In this document: one piece after another, positions 28,001 through 36,317 of the stretch
Layout of the letters: each line of letters starts with the position of its first letter
How positions within the stretch are numbered: the first letter of the stretch is position 1
Assembly (NCBI RefSeq): GCF_026013605.1
Contig: NZ_JAPDPJ010000040.1
Location: forward strand, 1 to 59,858
DNA: 59,858 bases
From: Plebeiibacterium sediminum
GTDB taxonomy: Bacteria; Bacteroidota; Bacteroidia; Bacteroidales; Marinilabiliaceae
Direction of reading: 5' to 3'
Translations under genes and position numbers: made by a program
Notes under the pieces: generated by a model
What the model was told of the DNA's origin: nothing
Databases searched by the model: none
What the model saw: only the letters and a program-made list of their open reading frames with translations

Positions 28001-28415
28001 TGTATATGATCCGCAATTACCAGATGAGAATTATGTAGGGACTGCATTTAGTATTTCAGATCCTGTTCCGTATCAATATTATTGCTTTAGGGTTGAATCA
28101 ACAGATGGCTCAGATGTATTACAATTTTCAGAAATAGGTTTATATACTAGTGAAGAACTTACAACAAATGTTGATGAGGCGAGTGTCCAAAGTAATGCTG
28201 ATATTCGTGTAAATAATAAAGGAAATAGACAGGTTGAAATATGCTATAAAGGAGAAGCGGAAGCTTATGTTTCTATATATGATTTATCTGGACAGTTGTT
28301 TGTAAATAAGAAAATTCAGAATATAAATACTCTAGTTACAGTTCCTGTAACAGGTATTTATCTTGTCGTATTAAAAAATAATGAAACAACTTTGGTAAAG
28401 AAAATAAGACTCTAA
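25092..28415 (+). CDS. Secreted metallo-beta-lactamase-fold protein with GLUG-like, F5/8C and T9SS domains
   Basis: A large multidomain exported protein of 1107 residues. Signal peptide to about 26; GLUG-like repeats about 30-330 (VGSLVGQ, NTGGLVGS, SGGLVGY); an Ig/linker region; then a metallo-beta-lactamase-fold hydrolase about 545-820 with metal motif SHAHGDH (His 630, His 632, Asp 634, His 635), LLGDAD (about 744-749) and TSHHGFND (His 774 and 775), resembling the ComEC/Rec2-like hydrolase group; an F5/8C discoidin-type module about 880-1020; and a T9SS tail about 1025-1107. Such hydrolases often split phosphodiester bonds, so a role on mannosyl-phosphodiester links is possible but unproven. 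It lies between the pseudogene block and the sigma gene and has no close operon partner. Confidence 0.8.
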   Translation: MKKNHVLKRISISLVFALFCSGFAFSQTEISNATELASIANDLNGNYILTADITLTAEWSPIGNFAGILDGNGHVIRGLTYDNTEGNSVGVFATTTGATIKKIGIENANVIGNKDVAALVGIMTGGLIEECYVSNSYIKGGDHVGSLVGQTTSDALIKNCYASAYILCTSYNTGGLVGSAKTSTVSKCYFSGFVRGMGSSWRSGGLVGYIENGYLPVVEYCVNLSPLIISNSGESLRIIPRTDRSAVLTENYSLNSTLVGTSYDLSTLDIVDENNIHYGSDNYNGANLPSDADAKNSTFYANNLGWDFTEITGVWKMLNDGYPVFQWQNTPVNISILNLDAPDDLDILDNTSYPLSNLSQIDFTKLICSHGVSLGVSCESSKVDISTGLVAKISDDITITANEDVDVNISADNDFVISNTVATITLAPGFPNFLSYPEGVVSPLYNAGPGMAIDQTSVTSEDCKMAVISNTSVDTFSDYIQSLINNGFVQTSTSSLEDNVFYTLVNEDKIYYLYYTSSKSQVRIIQDNASRNLVDELDATVQGTGDTEFYLYSLDHTHGEGQTSKVDYWEIDCGALLIIKLKDNSLFIVDSGHERQSSNAALEGLMNFMYQITGQENGSLINIRAWFFSHAHGDHVYMSYPFLEKYHNILNIESVLTNFPSYQTMNSGYDSGTFLMKESFNTYYPNCKYIKLHTGQHFSLQGVWFDVLHTHEDGVSSAGETMIGNFNDTSTILQITINGSKIMLLGDADSVCQSDMLSMYTSSTLKSECVQTSHHGFNDLTALYSEIGASYALFCNSSENISTTSNAYQGVINASDYVTTLFDDPDTNKLTFDNGDVIAETEPSYRSYFTTVGVPDLTIGAVSSQGNHEDISSVLSKISLADKLIDKSVTGTEGVSTSESAYLMLDGETSTKYCTKNIPSTLSWTMKEQVTLKWYVIYTANDNADHPGRNPQKWGLYGSNNAVTWNLIDAVYDPQLPDENYVGTAFSISDPVPYQYYCFRVESTDGSDVLQFSEIGLYTSEELTTNVDEASVQSNADIRVNNKGNRQVEICYKGEAEAYVSIYDLSGQLFVNKKIQNINTLVTVPVTGIYLVVLKNNETTLVKKIRL

Positions 28416-28481
28416 TAGGTCTATTAGAAAACTATTTGAGTAAATTTTTTGAAGTATCAAAAAAATAAATGGGATTTTGAA

Positions 28482-28549
28482 ATAGTATGTGGTAAATGTA
28501 AAACAATTTAAAAAGTACAGGTAAGAATTGTTTACTTACTACATACTAT
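28482..28549 (+). terminator. Long imperfect hairpin after the metallo-hydrolase gene
   Basis: atagtatgtggtaa... from 28482 pairs with ...ttacttactacatactat ending at 28549, with further pairing of acaatt/aattgt inside and small bulges. It lies 67 bases after the stop codon. AT-rich with no clear T run. Confidence 0.4.
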
Positions 28550-28574
28550 CCATAATAAAAACACTAGTATTACA

Positions 28575-28760
28575 ATGGTTTTTCATAAAAAGGGAATGAG
28601 GATTTATGGTTTAATGATTACAGTTGTGTTTGGAGGTGTTGTTTTTCTATTTTTAATGGAAATTATCTGATACTAGCATAATAATTTTTGTCGGCGCTTA
28701 ATATCATGCATTTGCTTCATTTGTCATTAATAGTAAAAAAGAGAATGTATTAAATAGTAT
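28575..28760 (+). pseudogene. Relic of a membrane transporter
   Basis: Starting at ATG 28575, the translation MRIYGLMITVVFGGVVFLFLM is a clear hydrophobic helix. After a stop at the end of this 31-codon piece, another frame continues with DTSIIIFVGA, a further stop, then YHAFASFVINSKKENVL. The pattern resembles the end of a polytopic sugar transporter that has lost the rest of its gene and gained stops. Family cannot be named with confidence. Confidence 0.35.
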
Positions 28761-28820
28761 TTTACACTATCATATTTGTTAAAAAGTATTAAGGCGTAAT
28801 GAAAAATAATTGTAATAATA

Positions 28821-29441
28821 TTACTTAAATAGAATTGCAATAACAATTGAAAGCATAGCATACTCTTTTTCAAGTTTTTTTCTTAATTGTTCTTTAGCCT
28901 GACTAATATATTTTTCCACTGTTTTAACTGAAATATCTAGCTCTACAGCAATTTCTTTCTGCTTTTTACCTTCAATTTTACTTTTAATAAAAACTTCTTT
29001 GCGTTTAGTTGGCAATTCGTCAATCGCTTCTTTAAGGGATGTAATTAAACTTTCTTCTAATGTTTTTTCTTTCTTTTCAGTAAAATCTAACTGATACAAA
29101 TACTGAAGTTCATTTATTGGTAATTCATCAATGTATATGTTATTTTGTATTAGTTGCTTTTCTTTTAAAATTCTTAAGCATTTATTTTTAAGGATAACAA
29201 ATAAATAGCTTTCTATAGATTTATGAACATCAATATTCTCCTTTTTATCCCATAGGTGAGTAAAACAATCCTGAATAAGGTCTTTAATCTGATCTTCGTC
29301 ATTAATAAAGAGTCGACAATAGCATGTCATCCTCGGCTGCAATGCTATAAATAACGAAGAATATACTTCAGGATTACCTTGTTTTAATTTTTTGTTTAAT
29401 GCGATGTCGTACATAAATTTTTCAGTCAGTTGAAAGCGCAT
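28821..29441 (-). CDS. ECF-type RNA polymerase sigma factor
   Basis: 206 residues with the two conserved parts of extracytoplasmic-function sigma factors: region 2 about 25-95 (QIKDLIQDCFTHLWDKKENI) and region 4 about 135-190, including ELPTKRKEVFIKSKIEG and the helix-turn-helix KQKEIAVELDISVKTVEKY. It directs polymerase to its own promoters once its anti-sigma factor is relieved. Divergent from the fecR gene at 29697, it is the expected partner of that anti-sigma and of the STN-type SusC at 30771. The start could also be the internal ATG at 29414 (MYDIALNKKL), which would match the usual length of the family better. Confidence 0.93.
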   Translation of the reverse strand: MRFQLTEKFMYDIALNKKLKQGNPEVYSSLFIALQPRMTCYCRLFINDEDQIKDLIQDCFTHLWDKKENIDVHKSIESYLFVILKNKCLRILKEKQLIQNNIYIDELPINELQYLYQLDFTEKKEKTLEESLITSLKEAIDELPTKRKEVFIKSKIEGKKQKEIAVELDISVKTVEKYISQAKEQLRKKLEKEYAMLSIVIAILFK

Positions 29442-29532
29442 GCAAAATAAATTAAATTAATAAAAAATAACAATTATTAATAATAAAATTAGTGAATGAT
29501 ATTTTGAATTATTTAGGTAAAACAGTGAATTA

Positions 29533-30083
29533 AGCTTTGTGCTAATTGTATAATAATGGTAATAATTATAGGCAGATTATTTAGAAATATTATTATAATC
29601 ATATTTTAATAGGTTGTGAAAAAAAATTAAAATAAGTAATAATTTTAGGTAGGGTTTTTTTTAAAACAGGCTACTACTAATGAAAAACAATTAGAGATGA
29701 GAGAAACAATTAGAAAATATTTCGAAGGTATTGCTAATGAAGATGAGCAAAAACAATTGCTGAATTGGCTTGAAAACAAAGAAAATTTTATAGAATTTAA
29801 AAAAGAGAAATTTATCTGGAAAAAAGAATGTCTTACCTCAATTGTTAGTCAAGATATAGAAGCTGGTTTAGTTCGTTTACAATCGCATATCATGAGTGAT
29901 GAGTTTGCCAATGTTGTTAGGTTAAAAAAAATACGCTACATATATAGATATGCAGTTGCTATTATGTTGATTTTGCTTTTAACAGTAGGTGGTATTTTTA
30001 TTAGAAATCGAATGGTAGAACCTTTGTATACTAGCGTTATAGCTGATAATGGTCATGTTTCTAAAATTATATTACCTGATCAA
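29533..30083 (+). repeat. Intact copy of the duplicated fecR promoter/5' segment
   Basis: Partner of the decayed segment at 23662-24195. It covers the presumed fecR promoter region between the divergent sigma and anti-sigma genes and the first 130 or so codons of fecR. Confidence 0.88.
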
Positions 30084-30674
30084 TCAGAAGTATGGTTAAA
30101 TTCTGGTTCTTCTTTAACTTACAATGATAAATTTGCCAAATCAAATAGAGACCTAAAGTTAGAAGGGCAGGCATATTTCGATATTAAACATGATGATAGA
30201 CTTCCTTTAGTTGTTCAAAGTAAAGATGTAAATGTTAAGGTGCTGGGGACTAAGTTCGAAGTAGAAGCATTTGAGGCAGTAGATAAAACTTCAATTTTAC
30301 TTGAAAAGGGGTCGGTTGAAATGTCATTAGTAAAAGATCCTTCAAAGAAGGTTATTTTAAAACCTGGTCAAAGAGCTGTATTCGAAACTAATTCTGGAAA
30401 GATTGTTCGAGATGCTGTAAATACAGACAAATATACTTCATGGCGCAAAGGTATACTTAATATATACAATTGTCCTTTATCAGAGGCTGTATTAAAACTT
30501 GAAAGAAGATATAATTATAAATTTATTGTGGATGAAAGATTAAAAGAGTATAAAATAAGTTTATCTATTGAAGATGAGGATTTAGATGATGTACTAACTA
30601 TTATGGAAAACATTGCCGCAGTAAAAATAGAACAATTTAGTGATACAATTTATTTTGAATCTCGCAAAAAATAA
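29697..30674 (+). CDS. FecR-family anti-sigma factor
   Basis: 325 residues. The cytoplasmic N-terminal part (1-80) binds the sigma factor, a single transmembrane helix lies at about 84-102 (YAVAIMLILLLTVGGIFI), the periplasmic FecR domain follows at about 110-205 (VSKIILPDQSEVWLNSGSSL), and a C-terminal domain of the DUF4974 type ends the chain (ILNIYNCPLSEAVLKLERRY onward). When the TonB-dependent transporter binds its substrate, its STN domain signals to FecR, which releases the sigma factor. The gene sits between the divergent sigma gene and the STN-bearing SusC at 30771, the standard arrangement. Its 5' half exists as a decayed duplicate at 23662-24195. Confidence 0.95.
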   Translation: MRETIRKYFEGIANEDEQKQLLNWLENKENFIEFKKEKFIWKKECLTSIVSQDIEAGLVRLQSHIMSDEFANVVRLKKIRYIYRYAVAIMLILLLTVGGIFIRNRMVEPLYTSVIADNGHVSKIILPDQSEVWLNSGSSLTYNDKFAKSNRDLKLEGQAYFDIKHDDRLPLVVQSKDVNVKVLGTKFEVEAFEAVDKTSILLEKGSVEMSLVKDPSKKVILKPGQRAVFETNSGKIVRDAVNTDKYTSWRKGILNIYNCPLSEAVLKLERRYNYKFIVDERLKEYKISLSIEDEDLDDVLTIMENIAAVKIEQFSDTIYFESRKK

Positions 30675-30770
30675 ATAAAAATAGGAAAGTGCAGCAACAC
30701 TTTCCTAAGGAATTCTAAATAATCGGCATCAAAATAATGATGCCAAATTAATAAATGTAAATACAAATTT

Positions 30771-33700
30771 ATGAAAAAAAATGGTATTGCAAGGGAAGGT
30801 ACGACTTCTTTTGTAGGACGTAAAATTCTACGGATTATGAAAATCAGTATGTTTTTATTAACAGTTTGTTTATTGCAAGTTTCTGCCAGGGGAAGTTATG
30901 GACAAAATGCTAGGATTACTGTTAAGATGGGAGAAATAACAGTAGGAGATGCGTTAACTGTAATTCAGGAAGAAACTGAATTTAAAGTAGCATTTAGTTC
31001 TGAGTATGTGAATCTTGAACGTAAAGTAAATGTTGATTACGAAAACGAACCATTGGCTAATGTACTTGAAGATATATTTCAAGGTACGAATATTGGTTAT
31101 ATGGTGGTCAACAAACAGATCGTTCTTTACGAAGTAAATACACAACAACATGAAAATATTAAGATTTCAGGTAGTGTTACAGATGGAATGAGGGAAGGTA
31201 TTCCTGGCGTATCTATTGTAATTAAAGGAACTGATATTGGAACAATTACTAATTATGATGGAAATTATACTCTCTCAAATGTTCCAATAAATTCTACATT
31301 GGTTTTCTCGTTTATAGGGATGAGAACACAGGAGTTTCTTGTTAGTGGTCCTGAAAATATTAATGTGACTATGGAACCAGTAGCAATGGATATGGATGAA
31401 GTTGTTGTTGTTGGTTATACTAAACAAAGAAAGGAAACAATAACGGGAGCAATCTCATCAATTACAACTACAGATTTAAAACAAAGTCCCACGGCAAATT
31501 TAACAAATGCATTAGCAGGAAGAATGCCAGGTTTAATTGTAAATCAATATAGTGGAGGTGAACCTGGTGTTGATCAAAGTGAAATATTTGTGCGAGGATT
31601 AGGAACGTATGGAAGTAAATCACCAATTGTAATAGTAGATGGAGTTGAACGGGATATGAATTTTTTGGCTCCTGAAGAGATTGAAACATTTACAATTCTT
31701 AAGGATGCTTCAGCAACTGCTCCATATGGTGTAAGAGGCGCAAATGGTGTAATTATAATCACAACAAAAAGGGGGAAAGAACAAGAAGCAACGGTTAATT
31801 TTAAAGCCTCGTATGGCGTTAATGAACCGGTGCAATTCCCTACTTATTTAGGATCTGCGGAATATGCAGAATTATATAATGAAGCTATTCAGAATGATAA
31901 TCCCGGTATTAATCCTGAAAATTTAAATTTATTTACTCAAGATGCCATTGATAAATTTAGAAGAGCAAAAGGAGATAATTCTGATGGTTTGGGGTATAAT
32001 TGGGATTATTTTGATTATGCTTTTAAACCTGGTGCACAAAGTGATTACAGTTTATCTATTAAAGGAGGAAATGAGAGAGCAAGATATTATGTAATGGCAA
32101 ATTATTTTCAACAAGATGGTAACTATAAACATACGGATCTAGCACAGTATAATACACAAGCTGTTTTTAAACGTTATAACTTCAGATCAAATATTGATAT
32201 AGATATTACGGATAATTTTTATGCAAAGTTAGATATTGGAGCAAGGATAACAGATAGAAATGCACCAGGAACTACTGCAGGAAGAATCGTTGAGTTTGCG
32301 AATACTCAACCACCTTATTTGCCGATTACATTAGAAGTAAATGAAGATATTGAAACTAATAAAATTTATGCGGCAAATAATCCATCAGGAATGTTATATG
32401 GAGATCAAATTTATCGTTTTAATATTTTAGGTGAACTGAGTAGAACTGGATTTTTAAATGAAAAAAATACTTATTTGAACGGTTCTTTTGCACTTGGACA
32501 TAAATTGGATTTTATTACAAAAGGATTACAAGCAGAGGCTATTTTTTCATATGATGCTTCAGATGGACGATGGATTAATAGAAAAGTAGATACTTATAGC
32601 GAAGGATATAGAGAATACCCGGGGTATGCAACTTTTGTTCCTGTGGAAGGAAGTGATGTTTATCGTACACCAGGACATTATGTTGGCGAATATAAAACAG
32701 GTAATAAATACGATATTGATCAGACTATAGGAAATGGATTTAGTCGTAATTCAACAGTTGGTCGCAGTTATTTACAGTTAAAACTTGAGTATGATCAGAA
32801 ATTTGGAGCACATAGTGTAACTGGAATGGTTTTAGCCAATCGCTCAAAAAAAGATATTGATAATCAAGTGTCATTTTGTTATCAAGGAATAACAGGACGA
32901 GCAACGTATGATTTTGCATCTCGCTACTTATTTGAGGTTAATATGGGTTATAACGGATCAGAGAACTTTGCTCCAGGAAAACGCTACGGTTTTTTTCCTG
33001 CAGTTTCGGGAGGATGGATTATTTCAAATGAATCATTTATGGCCTCAACAAGTAAGTGGTTAGATAATTTAAAAATACGAGGATCATATGGACTAGTCGG
33101 TAGTGATAATATTCCTAATAATTCTCGTTTTATATACCTTCAGTATTATGGAGGTGGTGGAGACTATAGCTTTGGAATAGATAACTTTGGATCCGGAGCT
33201 GGAGGAGGTATTTCTGAGGGTAATTTAGCCAATCCAAACCTTACCTGGGAGAAAGCTAAAAAAACTGATATTGGGTTTGATTTGGTTATGTTTGATCAGC
33301 GACTTTCTTTGTCTGTAGATTATTTCTTTGAGCATCGATATGATATTATAACAGATTTATCTGGAGGTGATAAATTTGGATTACCTGATATTGTTGGAAA
33401 GGATGCACCTTATGTTAATTCGGGTATAGTAGATAATAAGGGAGTTGATTTAGAGATAAGTTGGAGAGGTAAAATCGGAGATAACTTTCAATATTATTTC
33501 AAACCGAATTTTACTTATGCCAAAAACAAAATCAAGTTCATGAATGAAATTGATCGTAAATACTCATGGAGAGCTCAAACAGGAAAACGGATCGGTGAAC
33601 ATTTTAATTATGTAGTAGATCATTTTGTTAGAGATGAGGCAGAAGCTGAAATGCTTAATGAAATGAATAATGGAGCAGGTTTTCAATCGTGGGGACAATT

Positions 33701-34289
33701 GACTCCCGGAGATGTTGTATACAAGGATTTAAATGGAGATGGTAAAATTGATGATTTAGGTGATCGCACGGCTATGGGAAATCCCAGATCTCCGGAAATT
33801 ATGTTTGGTTTACCAATAGGTTTTAAATTTAAAGGTTGGGATTTTAGTATGTTATTACAAGGGGCTGCACGTACATCAGTCCAATTGTCAGGGGCTGCAG
33901 TTTGGGATTTTCCACTTTTTTCACAAGATAAATATGGTAAAGTTAAGCCAATGCACCTAAAGCGTTGGACACCAGAGACTGCTGAAACTGCTAAATATCC
34001 TGCTTTACACTTTGGAGATCATAGTAATAATAAAAATTCAAATAGTAGTTTGTTTATGTATGATGCTTCTTATATGAGAATGAAAACTATAGAATTAGGT
34101 TACAATGTTTCTCGTGAAAAGTTAAAGACTATTGGCCTTAAAGCTGTGCGTATATATGTACAAGGATTAAACTTGTTTACATTTGATAAATTAGGTGAAG
34201 TAGATATGGATCCAGAAACACAAGAAGGTTCTGGAGATTGGTATCCAATTCAAAAAGTGATAAACTTTGGTATAGATGCAACTTTTTAA
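30771..34289 (+). CDS. SusC/RagA transporter with N-terminal STN signalling domain (PUL 2)
   Basis: A 1172-residue TonB-dependent outer-membrane transporter. After a long signal peptide (cleavage near SYGQ, residue 45) comes an STN secretin/TonB domain at about 48-122, a carboxypeptidase-regulatory-like domain at about 131-203 (KISGSVTDGMREGIPGVSIV), the TonB box DEVVVVGY at about 209-216, a plug containing LKDASATAPYGVRGANGVII, and a beta-barrel ending VINFGIDATF. The STN domain is the part that contacts FecR, matching the adjacent anti-sigma gene. It should import mannan oligosaccharides together with the SusD protein that follows. Confidence 0.95.
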   Translation: MKKNGIAREGTTSFVGRKILRIMKISMFLLTVCLLQVSARGSYGQNARITVKMGEITVGDALTVIQEETEFKVAFSSEYVNLERKVNVDYENEPLANVLEDIFQGTNIGYMVVNKQIVLYEVNTQQHENIKISGSVTDGMREGIPGVSIVIKGTDIGTITNYDGNYTLSNVPINSTLVFSFIGMRTQEFLVSGPENINVTMEPVAMDMDEVVVVGYTKQRKETITGAISSITTTDLKQSPTANLTNALAGRMPGLIVNQYSGGEPGVDQSEIFVRGLGTYGSKSPIVIVDGVERDMNFLAPEEIETFTILKDASATAPYGVRGANGVIIITTKRGKEQEATVNFKASYGVNEPVQFPTYLGSAEYAELYNEAIQNDNPGINPENLNLFTQDAIDKFRRAKGDNSDGLGYNWDYFDYAFKPGAQSDYSLSIKGGNERARYYVMANYFQQDGNYKHTDLAQYNTQAVFKRYNFRSNIDIDITDNFYAKLDIGARITDRNAPGTTAGRIVEFANTQPPYLPITLEVNEDIETNKIYAANNPSGMLYGDQIYRFNILGELSRTGFLNEKNTYLNGSFALGHKLDFITKGLQAEAIFSYDASDGRWINRKVDTYSEGYREYPGYATFVPVEGSDVYRTPGHYVGEYKTGNKYDIDQTIGNGFSRNSTVGRSYLQLKLEYDQKFGAHSVTGMVLANRSKKDIDNQVSFCYQGITGRATYDFASRYLFEVNMGYNGSENFAPGKRYGFFPAVSGGWIISNESFMASTSKWLDNLKIRGSYGLVGSDNIPNNSRFIYLQYYGGGGDYSFGIDNFGSGAGGGISEGNLANPNLTWEKAKKTDIGFDLVMFDQRLSLSVDYFFEHRYDIITDLSGGDKFGLPDIVGKDAPYVNSGIVDNKGVDLEISWRGKIGDNFQYYFKPNFTYAKNKIKFMNEIDRKYSWRAQTGKRIGEHFNYVVDHFVRDEAEAEMLNEMNNGAGFQSWGQLTPGDVVYKDLNGDGKIDDLGDRTAMGNPRSPEIMFGLPIGFKFKGWDFSMLLQGAARTSVQLSGAAVWDFPLFSQDKYGKVKPMHLKRWTPETAETAKYPALHFGDHSNNKNSNSSLFMYDASYMRMKTIELGYNVSREKLKTIGLKAVRIYVQGLNLFTFDKLGEVDMDPETQEGSGDWYPIQKVINFGIDATF

Positions 34290-34311
34290 ACAACAATTAA
34301 GCAAGTCAATT

Positions 34312-36207
34312 ATGAAATTTAAATATTTATTCCGAATAATTTTATTTGTTTCAGTTTCTTTTGCTGGATGTAATGATGATTTTCTAGATAGGAAACCTGA
34401 TGATCAATTGGATGAAGAACAGGTGTTTACAAGGTATACGAAAACAAATCAGTTAGTAACAGATTTGTATTCCAATATTAAGTCTGCAAATAAAACATTG
34501 GTATTTTTTAATCACTTTAGCACTGCTCCAGTAACAGATGAGTGTGAAGGTTCAACGGCAGAAGGAAGTTTAACAAATAAATTTAACGATGGAGATTGGA
34601 GTTCTATGGGAATGCCAGACAGAAGTAGTTGTGGACAATACTGGTGGGATCTTTACAATAAGATAAGGAAAGCTAATGTTATACTTGAAGGTATAGAAAA
34701 ATATAAAACGCCAGATAATCCATTGCAAGAAGGTGATTTATCAAAGCGAATAGGAGAAACCTTTTTTATGCGTGCATATTTACATTATTTAGCAGCAAGA
34801 ATGTATGGAGAAGTGGTTTATTTAAACCATACTGTTGATCCACAGGGAAGTATGGAATTTGAAAAAGAGTCATTTCATTCAGTTGTTGAAAAGATATGTC
34901 AAGATTGTGATTCCGCATATAATAGAGTACCAGAGACATGGGGAGGATCAGATTTTGGGCGTATTGATAAAGGTGCTTGCTTAGGACTAAAAGCAATTGT
35001 ACGATGGATGGCAGCAACCCCAATGTGGAATGGAGGCAATTTTCCAGATGATACACGAGCTTATGTAAGTGAGTATGGGTATGATGAGTCTAGATGGGAG
35101 AAAGCTAAAGTTGCAGCTAAAAATGTAATAGACTTTCAAGTTGACGGAGGAAAACGTTATTCACTTTATGTTAATCATGATAATACTGAATTTGATGATG
35201 ATGCGGGGGATAATAATAATAACTCGAAAGTATATACACGCCTTTGGGATATGTATTATGACATGGACGCATATCAGGAAGAAGCTGTTTTTTTTATAAC
35301 AAAAGATAAGAATAGTGCATGGCAAGGTGATATTTACCCTCCAAGTTGGGGTGGAAGTTCAAGACAAATGCCAGTACAAGAACAAGTAGATGAATATGAG
35401 TATATTGCTAGTGACGGATATGGTTATCCAATTTATTCTGATCGTGCAGTTTCAGATGGTTATAATGATGAGAATCCATACGAAGGAATTGCCAGAGATC
35501 CCAGATTATACAGAGATATAATATATCATGGTTCTACATTTAAAGGAGGTAAGATAAATACAGCCTCTGGAGCAGACAAAATTAATGCAACAAATTCTAC
35601 CACAACAGGATATTTCTTACGCAAATTTTTGAAGGAATCGTGGAATAGAGATAAATCATTTGATATAAGTGCTCCTCCTGTCTGGAGATTACCTGAATTT
35701 ATATATATATATAGTGAAGCAGTTAATGAGACTTCCGGACCAAATCAGGAAATATATGATATGATTAATGAAGTGCGTGCAAGATCATTTATGGCACCTA
35801 TGCCAACAAGTGTTATCACAGATAAAGATTTAATGAATGAGTATATTCAGAGAGAAAGAAGAGTTGAATTATTTTATGAAAATAATAGGATATGGACATG
35901 TCGTCTTTACTTAGAACCTAATAGCACGACTGTAACAGCTAGTGAGGATGAATGGGAGGCTTCTGGTAGTACAAATGATGAAAGATCACAAAACTATTGG
36001 CCTTATCCTAAAGGACAAAGAATGATAAATGGAATGAGGCCAGTTGAAGATCCTAACGGAGAGATTATTGTAGACGGGAAACATTATAAAATGGAAAGAT
36101 TCTTTGTAGAATCAAGAGTTTTTGTAACTCCAAGGCATTATTTATTCCCGATTATGTTTGAAGAATTAGAAAAGACTCCTGGATTAATTCAAAATCCAGG
36201 TTGGTAA
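34312..36207 (+). CDS. SusD/RagB glycan-binding lipoprotein (PUL 2)
   Basis: 631 residues from the ATG at 34312; an upstream start at 34276 would overlap susC and spoil the lipoprotein signal, so it was rejected. Cys about 20 in SFAGCNDDF, then the SusD opening FLDRKPDDQLDEEQVF. Later marks are FFMRAYLHYLAARMYGEVVY, WRLPEFIYIYSEAVNE, INEVRARSFMAPMP and YIQRERRVELFYENNRIW, with the usual C-terminal motif PIMFEELEKTPGLIQNPGW. It caps the SusC transporter immediately upstream. Confidence 0.95.
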   Translation: MKFKYLFRIILFVSVSFAGCNDDFLDRKPDDQLDEEQVFTRYTKTNQLVTDLYSNIKSANKTLVFFNHFSTAPVTDECEGSTAEGSLTNKFNDGDWSSMGMPDRSSCGQYWWDLYNKIRKANVILEGIEKYKTPDNPLQEGDLSKRIGETFFMRAYLHYLAARMYGEVVYLNHTVDPQGSMEFEKESFHSVVEKICQDCDSAYNRVPETWGGSDFGRIDKGACLGLKAIVRWMAATPMWNGGNFPDDTRAYVSEYGYDESRWEKAKVAAKNVIDFQVDGGKRYSLYVNHDNTEFDDDAGDNNNNSKVYTRLWDMYYDMDAYQEEAVFFITKDKNSAWQGDIYPPSWGGSSRQMPVQEQVDEYEYIASDGYGYPIYSDRAVSDGYNDENPYEGIARDPRLYRDIIYHGSTFKGGKINTASGADKINATNSTTTGYFLRKFLKESWNRDKSFDISAPPVWRLPEFIYIYSEAVNETSGPNQEIYDMINEVRARSFMAPMPTSVITDKDLMNEYIQRERRVELFYENNRIWTCRLYLEPNSTTVTASEDEWEASGSTNDERSQNYWPYPKGQRMINGMRPVEDPNGEIIVDGKHYKMERFFVESRVFVTPRHYLFPIMFEELEKTPGLIQNPGW

Positions 36208-36265
36208 TATTAATTGAAAGTATATCATATTAAAATGATATATGATCAATATAAATTTTATTGTT

Positions 36266-36295
36266 GGAGGAAGTTCATGCTTCCTTCATTTTTTA
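36266..36295 (+). terminator. Rho-independent-type terminator after susD (PUL 2)
   Basis: An aggaag/cttcct stem (36268-36273 with 36280-36285, extendable by two pairs) around a short loop is followed by a T run (attttttaa). It would reduce, not necessarily stop, transcription into the lipoprotein gene at 36318, a common way to keep SusC/SusD most abundant. Confidence 0.65.
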
Positions 36296-36317
36296 ACAAT
36301 GATTAATTTAAACGGCT

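Larger units (their letters stand above)
28416..28820. other. 405-base gap with hairpin and transporter relic
   Basis: It holds an imperfect palindrome (28482-28549) and a broken membrane-protein fragment (28575-28760), listed separately. Nothing else recognised. Confidence 0.6.

Noticed and set aside
34276-34311. Upstream start for the PUL 2 susD
   Set aside because: It overlaps susC in another frame and would bury the lipoprotein signal; the ATG at 34312 gives a normal leader.
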